This document shows positions 17,236 to 25,683 of a DNA stretch of 64,000 nt, one piece after another. Location of the stretch: NCBI RefSeq assembly GCF_947494875.1, contig NZ_CANLWM010000006.1:1-64000 (forward strand), in the 5' to 3' direction. The position numbers were made by a program, and so were the translations under genes. The DNA comes from an uncultured Williamsia sp. GTDB taxonomy: Bacteria > Actinomycetota > Actinomycetes > Mycobacteriales > Mycobacteriaceae. Positions within the stretch are counted from its first letter, which is position 1; each line of letters starts with the position of its first letter. The notes under the pieces are model-generated. The model did no database searches. It was given only the letters and a program-made list of their open reading frames with translations, and was not told the DNA's origin.

Positions 17236-17315
17236 AAAAAAGATGTTCCCGACCGGGAGGCCACCGTCACCGCAGGTGGAGGGCGATCTTCCGGCCGGGA
17301 ACGATCAGACGGCGC

Positions 17316-17495
17316 TCAGGCGCGGCGCCACTCGTCCTCGTCGGCCCACGCTTCCGCGGGGTCCGGGCGATCCGAGGGGCGTTCCGGCTCACCGGCCAGC
17401 TCTCGTTGGAGGCTGGTGAGGTCCATGTTCGGTGAGCTGTACTTCAACTCCCGAGCCACTTTCGTCTGCTTCGCTTTTGCTCTGCCGCGGCCCAT
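17316..17495 (-). CDS. DUF3073 small conserved protein
   Basis: 59-residue basic-then-acidic protein beginning MGRGRAKAKQTKVARELKYSSP, the hallmark of the actinobacterial DUF3073 family, and ending in an acidic Trp-rich tail (AWADEDEW). The M. tuberculosis counterpart is Rv0810c, in the same place after purM. Function is unknown; the Lys/Arg-rich N-terminus suggests nucleic-acid contact, which is inference. The start ATG is preceded by GAGGGGG; the longer frame upstream carries unrelated sequence. A strong hairpin lies 24 bp upstream. Confidence 0.9.
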   Translation of the reverse strand: MGRGRAKAKQTKVARELKYSSPNMDLTSLQRELAGEPERPSDRPDPAEAWADEDEWRRA

Positions 17496-17518
17496 AGGGG
17501 ACCCCCTCGCACGATGAC

Positions 17519-17546
17519 GGGGCGGCCAATCACGATTGGCGGCCCC
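17519..17546 (-). promoter_or_regulatory. Strong hairpin in the DUF3073 leader
   Basis: Two 12-nt arms (17519-17530 and 17535-17546) pair with a single mismatch around a CACG loop; the inner stem is CCAAT/ATTGG. No T-run follows on either strand, so it is not a textbook terminator. It lies 24-51 bp upstream of the DUF3073 start on the coding strand. It could be a 5'-leader structure or end the MOSC transcript. Confidence 0.5.
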
Positions 17547-17645
17547 GCTCTGAGTTAACAAATCTTGTCGTGTGCAACAGTCTAGCGCGGCCTGGGGCGG
17601 TCTGCGGACCAGCCTGGACAAGACCCGCCGGGGAAGATGCCGGTC

Positions 17646-18284
17646 TCAGCGGCGCGCGCGGCGTCGCGCGATCTTGCCGGCCTCGCGAGCGACCTTGCCG
17701 TCGTAGCGGGGATCGGTGGTGAGCAGCTCGACGCCGGCGTCGTCGACGTCTCCGGTGAGCAGCGCGCGGACCGTGATCCCGTGGTCGGGGCGGTCGGTGA
17801 CGGTGATCGCGTCGCCCTGGGTGATGTGTCCCTCGCGGTGCACCCGCAGGTAGGCCCCCACGTCACCACGCTCGAGGAAGCGCGCGATCCACCGCGGCTC
17901 CTCGGCCCAGGCGACGAAGGTCTTGCAGGGGGTCCGGAAGATCGTGACCTCGAGGTGGACCTCGTCGCCGATGTGCCAGTGCTCACCGACGACCGCGTCG
18001 GTGACGTCGATCCCGTCGACGCGGAGGTTCTCGCCGAACCAGCCGTGCGGCAGCGACCGGCCCAGCTCGTCGGCCCACCGTCGGGCCTCGGCGTCGCTGT
18101 AGGCGTAGACCGCCTGGTCCCGACCGCCGTGGTGCTTGGTGTCGACGATGGTGTCGCCGTGCACGCCCTCGGTGGTCACGCGGACGGGGCCGGAGATCTC
18201 GGTCTTGCCGATGCCGCTGTCACCGATGCGGTCGAGGTGGACGGGCCGATCGGCCGCGCAGACCGCCAGGACGCGACCGGTCAT
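17646..18284 (-). CDS. MOSC-domain protein (YiiM-like)
   Basis: 212-residue protein of the molybdenum-cofactor sulfurase C-terminal (MOSC) superfamily, YiiM branch. Marks are HGGRDQAVYAYS, the GWFGENL segment and the conserved cysteine in IFRTPCKTFVAW, the residue thought to carry sulfur or bind molybdopterin in the family. YiiM-type proteins reduce N-hydroxylated substrates, but the activity here is unproven. The ATG overlaps the TGA of the YgfZ-like gene (ATGA), so the two are co-translated. This gene is not part of the mycobacterial Rv0810c-Rv0811c pair. Confidence 0.85.
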   Translation of the reverse strand: MTGRVLAVCAADRPVHLDRIGDSGIGKTEISGPVRVTTEGVHGDTIVDTKHHGGRDQAVYAYSDAEARRWADELGRSLPHGWFGENLRVDGIDVTDAVVGEHWHIGDEVHLEVTIFRTPCKTFVAWAEEPRWIARFLERGDVGAYLRVHREGHITQGDAITVTDRPDHGITVRALLTGDVDDAGVELLTTDPRYDGKVAREAGKIARRRARR

Positions 18285-19474
18285 CGCGAACGCAACCCCT
18301 CGACGGCGGCGCGGCCGGCGCGTACGCGGTCGTCGGCGCGCAGCGATGCGGGGTCGATGGCGACGGCGGCACCGCCCGCCTCCAGCGCGGTTCCCGGCTC
18401 GATCGAGCGCTTGACCAGGGCCAGCGCGATGGGTCCGTACTCGAAGTGCTCGACGACGGTCCCGACCCGGCCGACCGTGCGGCCGGCGGCGGTCACCGGG
18501 TCGCCGGTGGCGGGTCCGCCGTCGGCGCTGCCGTCGATCTGCAGCAGGACGAGCCGCCGGGGCGGACTGCCGAGGTTGTGCACCCGCGCGACCGTCTCCT
18601 GACCGCGGTAGCAGCCCTTCTCGAGGTGGACCGCGCCGAACGTCTCGGGCCCACCGATCCAGTCGACCTCGTGGGGGATCGTCCGCTCGTCGGTGTCGAG
18701 GCCCAGCCGGGGCGAGACCGCGGCCACGCGTAGCGCCTCGAAGGCCCAGGTGCCCGCCGGCCGCGCGCCGGCTTCGACGATCGCGTCCCACCACCGGTCG
18801 AACTGCGCCTCGGGGACGAGGACGTCGACGCGCGGGACGACGGGGTGGCCGTCGGCGCCGCGCTCACCCAGCGGCGGCATGATCCGCCAGAAGCCCGACG
18901 GCTCGTCGTCGTGGTGGAGTTCGGGGATCCGACCGGCGGCGTACACCGGCGCGTCCGGCGTGATCTCGAGGAGTTCGGCGACCGGGCCGCTGACGGCCGC
19001 GGGGCCCAGCAGGGTGAGCACGCGTAGGTCAGGGCGGTCGACGGGCTCGGCCTTGGCCCAGAAGACCATGCGCTGCAGGAACGTCAGCAGTTGCTGTGCG
19101 CGGTGGGGTTCGGTGTCGGCGATGGTCAGGCCATCGATGTCGGTGAGGACGAAGTGGTCCTCCACCCGACCGTTCGCGTCCAGGCTGAGGTTCTCCGCCG
19201 ACGTGCGGTCGGCGAGGTTGGTGACGAACTGGCTGGAGATGGTGTGCAGCCAGCTGAGCCGTTCGTCGCCGCTGATCTCGAAGACACCGCGATGCGAGCG
19301 GTCGACGACGCCGACGGAGGTCGCGGCGGCACGCTGCTCGCCGAACGGGTCACCGTGATGCCAGGCGACACCCTGGTCGAGGGAGTCCTCCGGGGGTGGG
19401 ACTGCGCCGGATTCACGCTGATGGCGTCGCAGTGCGGGCTGGTCGGGCTCGGGTTGTCCGATCGAGTCGGTCAC
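18281..19474 (-). CDS. YgfZ/GcvT-like folate-binding protein
   Basis: 397-residue protein of the aminomethyltransferase-like YgfZ family, which uses tetrahydrofolate to support iron-sulfur enzyme maturation. The signature KGCYRGQE is present (HLEKGCYRGQETVARVHN), together with an N-terminal GDERLSWLHTISSQFVTNL segment. Homologue in M. tuberculosis is Rv0811c. The start was taken as the GTG at 19474; the frame upstream overlaps the divergent PabC-like gene. It is an operon with the MOSC gene. The N-terminal 55 residues are variable and Pro/Gln-rich. Confidence 0.88.
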   Translation of the reverse strand: MTDSIGQPEPDQPALRRHQRESGAVPPPEDSLDQGVAWHHGDPFGEQRAAATSVGVVDRSHRGVFEISGDERLSWLHTISSQFVTNLADRTSAENLSLDANGRVEDHFVLTDIDGLTIADTEPHRAQQLLTFLQRMVFWAKAEPVDRPDLRVLTLLGPAAVSGPVAELLEITPDAPVYAAGRIPELHHDDEPSGFWRIMPPLGERGADGHPVVPRVDVLVPEAQFDRWWDAIVEAGARPAGTWAFEALRVAAVSPRLGLDTDERTIPHEVDWIGGPETFGAVHLEKGCYRGQETVARVHNLGSPPRRLVLLQIDGSADGGPATGDPVTAAGRTVGRVGTVVEHFEYGPIALALVKRSIEPGTALEAGGAAVAIDPASLRADDRVRAGRAAVEGLRSR

Positions 19475-19511
19475 GTCCTCATCGTACGAGCCCCCCGCTA
19501 GGGTGATCGCC

Positions 19512-20429
19512 ATGCCGCAGTCGATCCTGGTGACCCACGACGGTGCAGTCCTCGACCCCGACGTCCCATTCCTCCACGCCGACGACCTCGCAGCGGTGCG
19601 CGGCGACGGTGTGTTCGAGACCCTGCTGGTGCGAGACGGGCGGGCGCGCAACGTGTCCCGCCATCTCGAGCGGCTCGAAACGAGCGCCAAGGCACTCGAC
19701 CTCCCCGCGCCCGATCTCGACCGGTGGCGCACCGCGATCAGGACCGGACAGCGGACGTGGGCCGAGAAGAACGGCCGTGACACCGAGGGTCTGCTGCGCA
19801 TCGTCTACTCGCGTGGCCGGGAGAGCGCGCCGGTCGGTCAGGCCGCACCCCGCGAGCACGCCGAGACCGGCATCACCCGGGAGTCCAACGAGGCGACGGC
19901 CTACCTGACCGTCGGCCCGGTCGCCGACCGCATCGCGACCGTGCGGACGGAGGGGACGTCGGTCATCACGCTGACGCGGGGCTACTCGGTCGACCTCGGG
20001 GCGTTGGCCCCGTGGCAGCTTCTGGGCGCGAAGACGCTCAGCTACGCGACGAACATGGCCGCGCAGCGGCACGCTGCCGCGCAGGGCGTCGACGACGTCA
20101 TCTACACCTCGAGCGAGGGGCAGGTCCTCGAGAGCCCGCGGTCGACGGTGATCGTGCTGAACGGCGACACGCTGACCACGCCGCCCGTCGAGGACGGGAT
20201 CCTCCCGGGGACCACGCAGCAGGCGCTGTTCGAGACGGCCGAGAAGGAGGGGCTGCGCACCGAGTACCGCTCGCTCCGTGTGGCCGACCTCGTCGTCGCC
20301 GACGGCGTGTGGCTGCTGTCGAGTGTCACCCTCGCCGCGCGCGTCCGAGAGCTGAACGGCTACGAGATGCCGGAGCCCGCACGCGCGGCGGAGTTCGCCC
20401 AGCTCGTCGAGAAGTCGATCGAGGACTGA
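19512..20429 (+). CDS. Aminodeoxychorismate lyase-like class IV aminotransferase
   Basis: 305-residue fold-type IV PLP enzyme (D-amino-acid/branched-chain transaminase fold). Marks include LHADDLAAVRGDGVFETLLVRDG, the cofactor lysine in LGAKTLSYATNMAAQRHA, and LPGTTQQALFE. The Rv0812 orthologue acts as PabC (4-aminobenzoate formation) and/or D-amino-acid transaminase; which applies here cannot be settled. The start is either the ATG at 19512, chosen by similarity, or the GTG at 19503. Divergent from the YgfZ-like gene with a 37-bp gap, so the promoters overlap. Confidence 0.87.
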   Translation: MPQSILVTHDGAVLDPDVPFLHADDLAAVRGDGVFETLLVRDGRARNVSRHLERLETSAKALDLPAPDLDRWRTAIRTGQRTWAEKNGRDTEGLLRIVYSRGRESAPVGQAAPREHAETGITRESNEATAYLTVGPVADRIATVRTEGTSVITLTRGYSVDLGALAPWQLLGAKTLSYATNMAAQRHAAAQGVDDVIYTSSEGQVLESPRSTVIVLNGDTLTTPPVEDGILPGTTQQALFETAEKEGLRTEYRSLRVADLVVADGVWLLSSVTLAARVRELNGYEMPEPARAAEFAQLVEKSIED

Positions 20430-20468
20430 CCGGCCTTTACCCGTCGAGGCGGAGCTTTCGATCCAAAT

Positions 20469-21179
20469 TTATACCGGGGGTTGTTCTGTCCAATCTCCTC
20501 CGATGCCAAGATAGGTTTGGACTATTCCCCGATAGCCGCGTGGGATGGTCGAACACCATTCTTCGGGTACTTTACGAACTACAATCTTTCCATCGATTAG
20601 AAAGTGCAGGCTCAGCCGCCAATTGGCCGCTACAGTGGTCGAAACGTTCGATACTCTAAGCTCCAACGGGTCTGCGAAGGTTACGTTAAAATCAATTGGC
20701 AAATAATGGGCGTCCGCCAAGTTTCGAGAGTCACGGCACCGGACTTCTCTAGCATCGAGGTCGACTTCAAGATTGAGCGCCTCAACCGGGCCTCCAATTG
20801 CGCGAGTTAAAGCAATCCCTGGCACCTGCTCAACCGGGGTCACGTCGACTGACACCTGCTTTAGAATGGCTGACGTCTGTTGGCGAGCCTGAATTGTAAG
20901 ATTGAAAATAGTGAAGCCCAATGGTAACGCCCTGTTTCTCTGCACCCAGCCTGGCGGCGGAAAGTTCATGTCAGGTCCTGGAGCGACCGCGAGTTCGCGG
21001 ATACTTCTCACACCCGGCACGAAGTAACTCGAAACCGGACTTCGAGGCTGGTCGAATGATATCGAGATTCTCCGACCTGGCGTGTAGTGCGAGAACAATT
21101 TGCCGATCCCCGAAGCAAATATTCGGCCTGTAGAAGCAAAAATCGATACTGGTTCCAAGGGGTTCCCCGTTTCTAGCAA
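20469..21179 (-). CDS. Low-GC orphan protein, possibly N-terminally truncated
   Basis: 236 residues from a TTG start; the frame stays open about 35 bp upstream to a TGA without another standard start. Base composition is near 50% GC against roughly 70% in the neighbours, and codon use is correspondingly different, so this is a recent arrival. The C-terminal 130 residues look beta-rich, with a pattern of V-D-V near 110, GGPVEALNLEVDLD, DFNVTFADPLELRV and a W-R-L-S-L...DGK motif. That spacing resembles uncharacterised beta domains at the C-terminus of actinobacterial membrane-anchored sensor-like proteins. No signal peptide or membrane segment is present, which fits loss of the N-terminus. It interrupts the mycobacterial-like gene order after the PabC-like gene. 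Confidence 0.45.
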   Translation of the reverse strand: MLETGNPLEPVSIFASTGRIFASGIGKLFSHYTPGRRISISFDQPRSPVSSYFVPGVRSIRELAVAPGPDMNFPPPGWVQRNRALPLGFTIFNLTIQARQQTSAILKQVSVDVTPVEQVPGIALTRAIGGPVEALNLEVDLDAREVRCRDSRNLADAHYLPIDFNVTFADPLELRVSNVSTTVAANWRLSLHFLIDGKIVVRKVPEEWCSTIPRGYRGIVQTYLGIGGDWTEQPPV

Positions 21180-21240
21180 AGTTGAAGGAACGATATACGA
21201 AATGCCAACACCTCAAACGGAGGTGGCGCCCGCAACAGTG

Positions 21241-21263
21241 CGCCGGGGTCGCAGTCCCCGGCG
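21241..21263 (+). promoter_or_regulatory. Perfect 8-bp hairpin upstream of cydA
   Basis: CGCCGGGG and CCCCGGCG pair exactly around a 7-nt loop, 140 bp before the cydA start and at the boundary where GC content returns to normal. No T-run follows. It may end transcription entering from upstream or fold in the cydA leader. Confidence 0.4.
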
Positions 21264-21336
21264 TGACCGGGGTCTCTGTGTCCTAGGGAACACCTAAACC
21301 GCTGGTCATCACGACCTGGCCGGTCTACGTTCATCG

Positions 21337-21357
21337 GTAGTACTACGTCTAGTAGTA
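21337..21357. promoter_or_regulatory. Nested palindromes in the cydA promoter region
   Basis: GTAGTACTAC (21337-21346) is itself a palindrome and overlaps a second dyad TACTAC-GTCTA-GTAGTA (21341-21357), 47-67 bp before the cydA ATG. It looks like an operator. It does not match the Rex (TTGTGAA-type) or CRP (TGTGA-type) consensus sites known to control cyd genes elsewhere. Confidence 0.4.
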
Positions 21358-21403
21358 GCTCTCGCGGATGACTCCGCGAGCCGTGTCGACGACGAGGTCG
21401 GCG

Positions 21404-22909
21404 ATGAACGCACTCGACATCTCCCGATGGCAGTTCGGGATCACCACCGTCTACCACTTCATCCTGGTCCCGCTGACGATCGGCCTCGCGCCGATGATCG
21501 CGGTGATGCAGTCCGTGTGGACGGTCACCGGCAACGAGCAGTGGTACCGCGCGACCAAGTTCTTCGGGAAGCTCTTCCTGGTCAATTTCGCTCTCGGGGT
21601 CGCGACGGGGATCGTGCAGGAGTTCCAGTTCGGGATGAACTGGAGCGCCTACAGCCGGTTCGTCGGCGACGTGTTCGGCGCGCCACTCGCGCTCGAGGGG
21701 CTCGTCGCGTTCTTCCTCGAGTCGACCTTCCTCGGGCTGTGGATCTTCGGCTGGGGCCGGTTGCCGAAGAAGGTTCACCTCGCGTGCATCTGGCTCGTGG
21801 CGATCGCGGTGAACGCGTCGGCGTACTTCATCATCGCGGCCAACTCGTGGATGCAGCATCCCGTCGGGGCGCGGTTCAACCCGGAGACGAATCGGCCCGA
21901 GCTGACCGACTTCTGGGCCGTCATGACCAACAGCACGACGCTGGCGGCGTTCCCGCACGCGGTGGCCGGATCGTTTCTCACCGCAGGGACATTCGTCGCC
22001 GGGATCGGCCTCTGGTGGATGATCCGGGCGCGCCGCAAGGCCGACGTCGCGTCGTCGCCGGCGGACGCGGCCGTGCTGCGCCACGACGCCCGGACACTGC
22101 ACCGGCCGATCACTCGGATGGCGCTGTGGATCATCGTCGCGTCGGGCATCGCGTTGGGGATCACCGGTGACATGCAGGGCAAGCTCATGTTCGAACAGCA
22201 GCCCATGAAGATGGCGTCCGCGGAGTCGCTGTGCCACACCGAGACCGGGGCGTCGTTCTCGGTGCTGACGATCGGTACGCACAACAACTGCGACTCGGTC
22301 ACCCACCTCATCCAGATCCCCTACCTCACATCGTTCCTCGCGACGAACACCTTCGACGCCACGTTGCCCGGTGTCGCGGAGATGCAGCAGCACTACGCGC
22401 AGACGGTCGGGCCCGGCGACTACCGCCCGAACCTGTTCGTCACCTACTGGGCCTTTCGCGCGATGATCGGCTGGGCCGCGGGCTCGGCGCTGCTCGCGCT
22501 GGCCGGCCTCTGGTTCACCCGAGGCGGTCGCGTCCCCCAGGCACGCTGGCTGGGACGTCTGGCGCTGCTCGCGATCCCGACACCCTTCCTGGCGAACAGC
22601 TCCGGGTGGGTCTTCACCGAGATGGGCAGGCAACCGTGGATGGTCGCGCCCAACCCTGACGGTGACCCCGCCATCCATCTGACCGTCCAACAGGGGGTCT
22701 CGGCGACGTCCGTCGCCACCGTCGCCACGTCGCTCACCGTGTTCACGCTCGTCTACGGCGTCCTCGCCGTCGCCTGGTTCGTGCTCATCAAGCGCCACGC
22801 CGAGACCGGACCGTCCGCGGCGACGTCGCCGACCAGCGAGGACGAACCCGGCATGCACGACGACGCCGCGGACGACGAACCCGCCGAACACCTCTCGTTC
22901 GCCTACTAG
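21404..22909 (+). CDS. cydA: Cytochrome bd ubiquinol/menaquinol oxidase subunit I
   Basis: 501-residue membrane subunit carrying all three haems of the high-affinity bd oxidase, which reduces O2 to water with electrons from menaquinol. It has about nine membrane spans; MNALDISRWQFGITTVYHFI gives the axial His18, ALEGLVAFFLEST supplies the conserved Glu pair region, and GRQPW marks the late conserved loop. The start ATG at 21404 has a GAGG site and matches the usual CydA N-terminus; an ATG 36 bp upstream is in frame but adds an atypical segment. The C-terminus is acidic. First gene of cydABDC. Confidence 0.96.
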   Translation: MNALDISRWQFGITTVYHFILVPLTIGLAPMIAVMQSVWTVTGNEQWYRATKFFGKLFLVNFALGVATGIVQEFQFGMNWSAYSRFVGDVFGAPLALEGLVAFFLESTFLGLWIFGWGRLPKKVHLACIWLVAIAVNASAYFIIAANSWMQHPVGARFNPETNRPELTDFWAVMTNSTTLAAFPHAVAGSFLTAGTFVAGIGLWWMIRARRKADVASSPADAAVLRHDARTLHRPITRMALWIIVASGIALGITGDMQGKLMFEQQPMKMASAESLCHTETGASFSVLTIGTHNNCDSVTHLIQIPYLTSFLATNTFDATLPGVAEMQQHYAQTVGPGDYRPNLFVTYWAFRAMIGWAAGSALLALAGLWFTRGGRVPQARWLGRLALLAIPTPFLANSSGWVFTEMGRQPWMVAPNPDGDPAIHLTVQQGVSATSVATVATSLTVFTLVYGVLAVAWFVLIKRHAETGPSAATSPTSEDEPGMHDDAADDEPAEHLSFAY

Positions 22910-22918
22910 GAGATCGCC

Positions 22919-23998
22919 ATGTCACTGCCCGAGATCTGGTTCCTCGCCATCGCGGTACTCTTCGGCGGCTACTTCCTGCTCGAGGGGTTCGACTTCGGCG
23001 TCGGAATGCTGATGCCGTTCCTCGGCCGCCGTCGCGGGGAGACGTCCGCCGAGGCCGACACCCGACGCCGCGTGGTGCTCAACACCATCGGACCGGTGTG
23101 GGACGGCAACGAGGTGTGGGTGATCACCGCCGTCGGAGCGATGTTCGCGGCGTTCCCCGCCTGGTATGCGGGCATGCTCAGCGCCCTCTACCTCCCGATG
23201 TTGCTCGTACTGGTGGGCCTCATCCTGCGGGTGGTCGCGATCGAGTGGCGCGGCAAGATCGACGACCCGCGGTGGCGACGCTGGTGTGACGTCGGCATCG
23301 GCGCCGGGTCATGGATCCCCGCATTCGTCTGGGGACTGGCGTTCGCGAACCTGGTGCGCGGTATACCGATCGACGGCGACGGACGGTTCGTCGGCGGCAT
23401 CGGTGATCTGCTGAGTCCGTACGCCCTGCTCGGCGGGCTCACGACCGTCGCACTGTTCGCGGTCCACGGCGCGGTCTTCCTCGCGCTCAAGACCGACGGC
23501 ACCATGCGGGTCGCGGCGACACACATGGCACGACGGCTCGCACCGCCGGCGGCGGTCGTGGTCGCCGCGTTCGCCGGCTGGACCCAGGTCGACCACGGGG
23601 GCGGACCGACCGTCGCGGCTGCCGCGGTCTGCGTCGGCGCACTCGTCGCGACGACCGTCGCGGTCGCCGGTGGACACGGGCTGCCGAGTGTGCGACGCGA
23701 GGTGGTCGCATTCGCCACCACCGCCACCGCCATCGTCGCGATGACGGTGTTGCTGTTCGGGTCGCTCTGGTCCGCGGTCATCCCGTCGACGCTGGACCCC
23801 GCGTTCTCCCTGACGATCGCGGACGCCGCGTCCAGCGCGTACACACTGCGGATCATCTCCTGGGCGTCTCTGGTGGTGCTGCCCGTCGTGATCGGGTATC
23901 AAGCCTGGACGTACTGGGTTTTCCGACAGCGCATCTCACTGCAGCAGATCCCGGCCTCGGTCGGCATCCCCCTCCGTCGTGATGCGAGCGCGCGATGA
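22919..23998 (+). CDS. cydB: Cytochrome bd oxidase subunit II
   Basis: 359-residue partner of CydA with about eight to nine membrane spans. Typical features are EIWFLAIAVLFGGYFLLEGFDFGVGML at the N-terminus, the NTIGPVWDGNEVWVI motif and the AFVWGLAFANLVRGIPID segment. It lies nine bp after cydA with a GGAGATCGCC ribosome site. Its TGA overlaps the ATG of cydD (ATGA), giving a tight operon. Confidence 0.96.
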   Translation: MSLPEIWFLAIAVLFGGYFLLEGFDFGVGMLMPFLGRRRGETSAEADTRRRVVLNTIGPVWDGNEVWVITAVGAMFAAFPAWYAGMLSALYLPMLLVLVGLILRVVAIEWRGKIDDPRWRRWCDVGIGAGSWIPAFVWGLAFANLVRGIPIDGDGRFVGGIGDLLSPYALLGGLTTVALFAVHGAVFLALKTDGTMRVAATHMARRLAPPAAVVVAAFAGWTQVDHGGGPTVAAAAVCVGALVATTVAVAGGHGLPSVRREVVAFATTATAIVAMTVLLFGSLWSAVIPSTLDPAFSLTIADAASSAYTLRIISWASLVVLPVVIGYQAWTYWVFRQRISLQQIPASVGIPLRRDASAR

Positions 23999-25683
23999 GC
24001 GCGGCGCCGATCGACCCGCGGCTGCTGCGGACGTCACCCGCGGCCGTGCGCACGATCGTGGTCACGGCGGTCTGCGGCATCATCTCCGCCGCAACGGTCG
24101 TGGTGACCGCGGTGATGGTCGCCTCGATCCTGTCCGACCTCGTGAGCGACCCGGCCGCACGGACGGTCGCCGCGCAGCGGACACACCTGCTGGTGCTCGT
24201 CGCAGCGATCGCGGTGCGTGCGGCGACTGCGGTCGTCCACGACCGCCTGGCCACCCGCGCAGCCGGGCGGGTGATCGCCGACCTGCGTCGCCGGGCACTG
24301 GACTCGCTCACCGACCCGGCGCGCACCGCACCGCGAGACCTGCACCGCCGTCGCGCCGACGCGCTCATCACCCTCACCCGCGGACTCGACGCGCTGGAGC
24401 CGTATCTGACGTCGTTCGTCCCCACACTCGCTCTCACCGTGACCGTGACTCCGGCCGTGCTGGTGGTGATCGCGCTGGTGGATCCGCTCTCGGCGCTGAT
24501 CATCGTCGTCACGCTGCCGCTGATTCCCGTGTTCATGGTGCTCATCGGGAAGCTCACCCGCGACCGCACCCGCGCCCGCCTGGACGCCATGAACCGTCAG
24601 GGCGCAGCGACTCTCGACCTGATGGCCGGTGCCCCGACGCTGCGGGCGTTGCACCGGGCACAGGCGCCCGCGGAGCGGATCACCGAGCTGGGGGAGCGGT
24701 CGCGTCGGACCACGATGAGCGCGCTCCGGCTGGCGTTCCTGTCGGGTGCGGTGCTCGAACTCCTGGCCACGCTGTGTGTCGCTCTGGTCGCCGTCGGGAT
24801 CGGCCTGCGGCTGCTCTACGGCGAGATGTCGCTGTACGACGGTGTTCTCGCGCTCGTCCTCGCGCCGGAGGTCTACCTGCCGCTGCGAGCGGTGGGTGCA
24901 CGGTTCCACGAGTCCGACGCCGGCCGCACGGCCGCCGCCGACGTCCTCGACCTCGTCGACACATCCCGGCCGACGTCCCGCCACGGCGTACAACCGTCAC
25001 CGGTGGGGGAGATGACCGTCGTCCTCGACGGCGTCGGTGTCCGCGACCGGGACGGCTGGGCGCCGCGTGCTGTGACCGGGGTGCTGCGTCCGGGCACCCT
25101 GACCGTCGTCACGGGTGTGAACGGGGTCGGCAAGACCACCCTCCTGCACCTCATCGCCGGACTCGTCCGCCCGGACGCGGGCCGCGTGAGCATCGACGGC
25201 GTCACCGTCACCGACATTCCCCGGTCCGGGCTCGTGGGCCGGATCGCGATGACCGCGCAACCGCCGCTGCTCGTCCCGGGCACGGTCGACGCGAATCTCG
25301 CGGCGACCGGACCGCTCTCGTCGGCTGCGCTCGACGAGGCGGCCTCAGCGGTCGGATTCGACGCCGTGCTCGCAGAACTCCCCGACGGGCCCGCGACGTG
25401 GATCGGGGCCGGTGGGGTCGGACTCTCGAGCGGGCAGCGCCAACGCCTCGCCCTCACCCGTGCGATCGCCGCAGACGCCGACCTCCTGCTGCTCGACGAG
25501 CCGACCGCCCACCTCGACTCCGACGCCGAGGCCGACGTGATCGCCGCGCTCCGGGCACGCGCCCGCGCCGGGGCGACCGTCGTCGCGGTGAGCCACCGGC
25601 CCGCGGTCGTCGCAGCCGCCGACCAGGTGCTCGACGTCCGCCCATCGCGGAGCGCGGTCGAGGGGGTGACCGTCGATGCGTGA
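23995..25683 (+). CDS. cydD: Thiol/haem ABC exporter, CydD subunit
   Basis: 562-residue half-transporter with six N-terminal membrane helices and a C-terminal ATPase. CydDC exports reductant (cysteine/glutathione in E. coli) or haem-related cargo needed to assemble cytochrome bd. The ATPase shows Walker A GVNGVGKTT, signature LSSGQRQRLALTRA, Walker B LLLLDEPTAHLD and the switch His in VVAVSHRP. In mycobacteria the exported thiol would not be glutathione. It overlaps cydB by four bp and cydC by eight. Confidence 0.93.
   Translation: MSAAPIDPRLLRTSPAAVRTIVVTAVCGIISAATVVVTAVMVASILSDLVSDPAARTVAAQRTHLLVLVAAIAVRAATAVVHDRLATRAAGRVIADLRRRALDSLTDPARTAPRDLHRRRADALITLTRGLDALEPYLTSFVPTLALTVTVTPAVLVVIALVDPLSALIIVVTLPLIPVFMVLIGKLTRDRTRARLDAMNRQGAATLDLMAGAPTLRALHRAQAPAERITELGERSRRTTMSALRLAFLSGAVLELLATLCVALVAVGIGLRLLYGEMSLYDGVLALVLAPEVYLPLRAVGARFHESDAGRTAAADVLDLVDTSRPTSRHGVQPSPVGEMTVVLDGVGVRDRDGWAPRAVTGVLRPGTLTVVTGVNGVGKTTLLHLIAGLVRPDAGRVSIDGVTVTDIPRSGLVGRIAMTAQPPLLVPGTVDANLAATGPLSSAALDEAASAVGFDAVLAELPDGPATWIGAGGVGLSSGQRQRLALTRAIAADADLLLLDEPTAHLDSDAEADVIAALRARARAGATVVAVSHRPAVVAAADQVLDVRPSRSAVEGVTVDA

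Noticed and set aside
17236-17315. Intrinsic terminator after purM
   Set aside because: GTTCCCG and CGGGAAC arms exist, but the loop is over 30 nt and no T-run follows, so it was not listed as a feature.
20430-21240. Insertion sequence or prophage remnant
   Set aside because: Low GC suggests transfer, but no terminal inverted repeats, target duplication, transposase or integrase motif was visible.
21173-22891. 572-codon minus-strand frame opposite cydA
   Set aside because: Shadow of cydA; no membrane segments or motifs, and the frame begins in the low-GC orphan.
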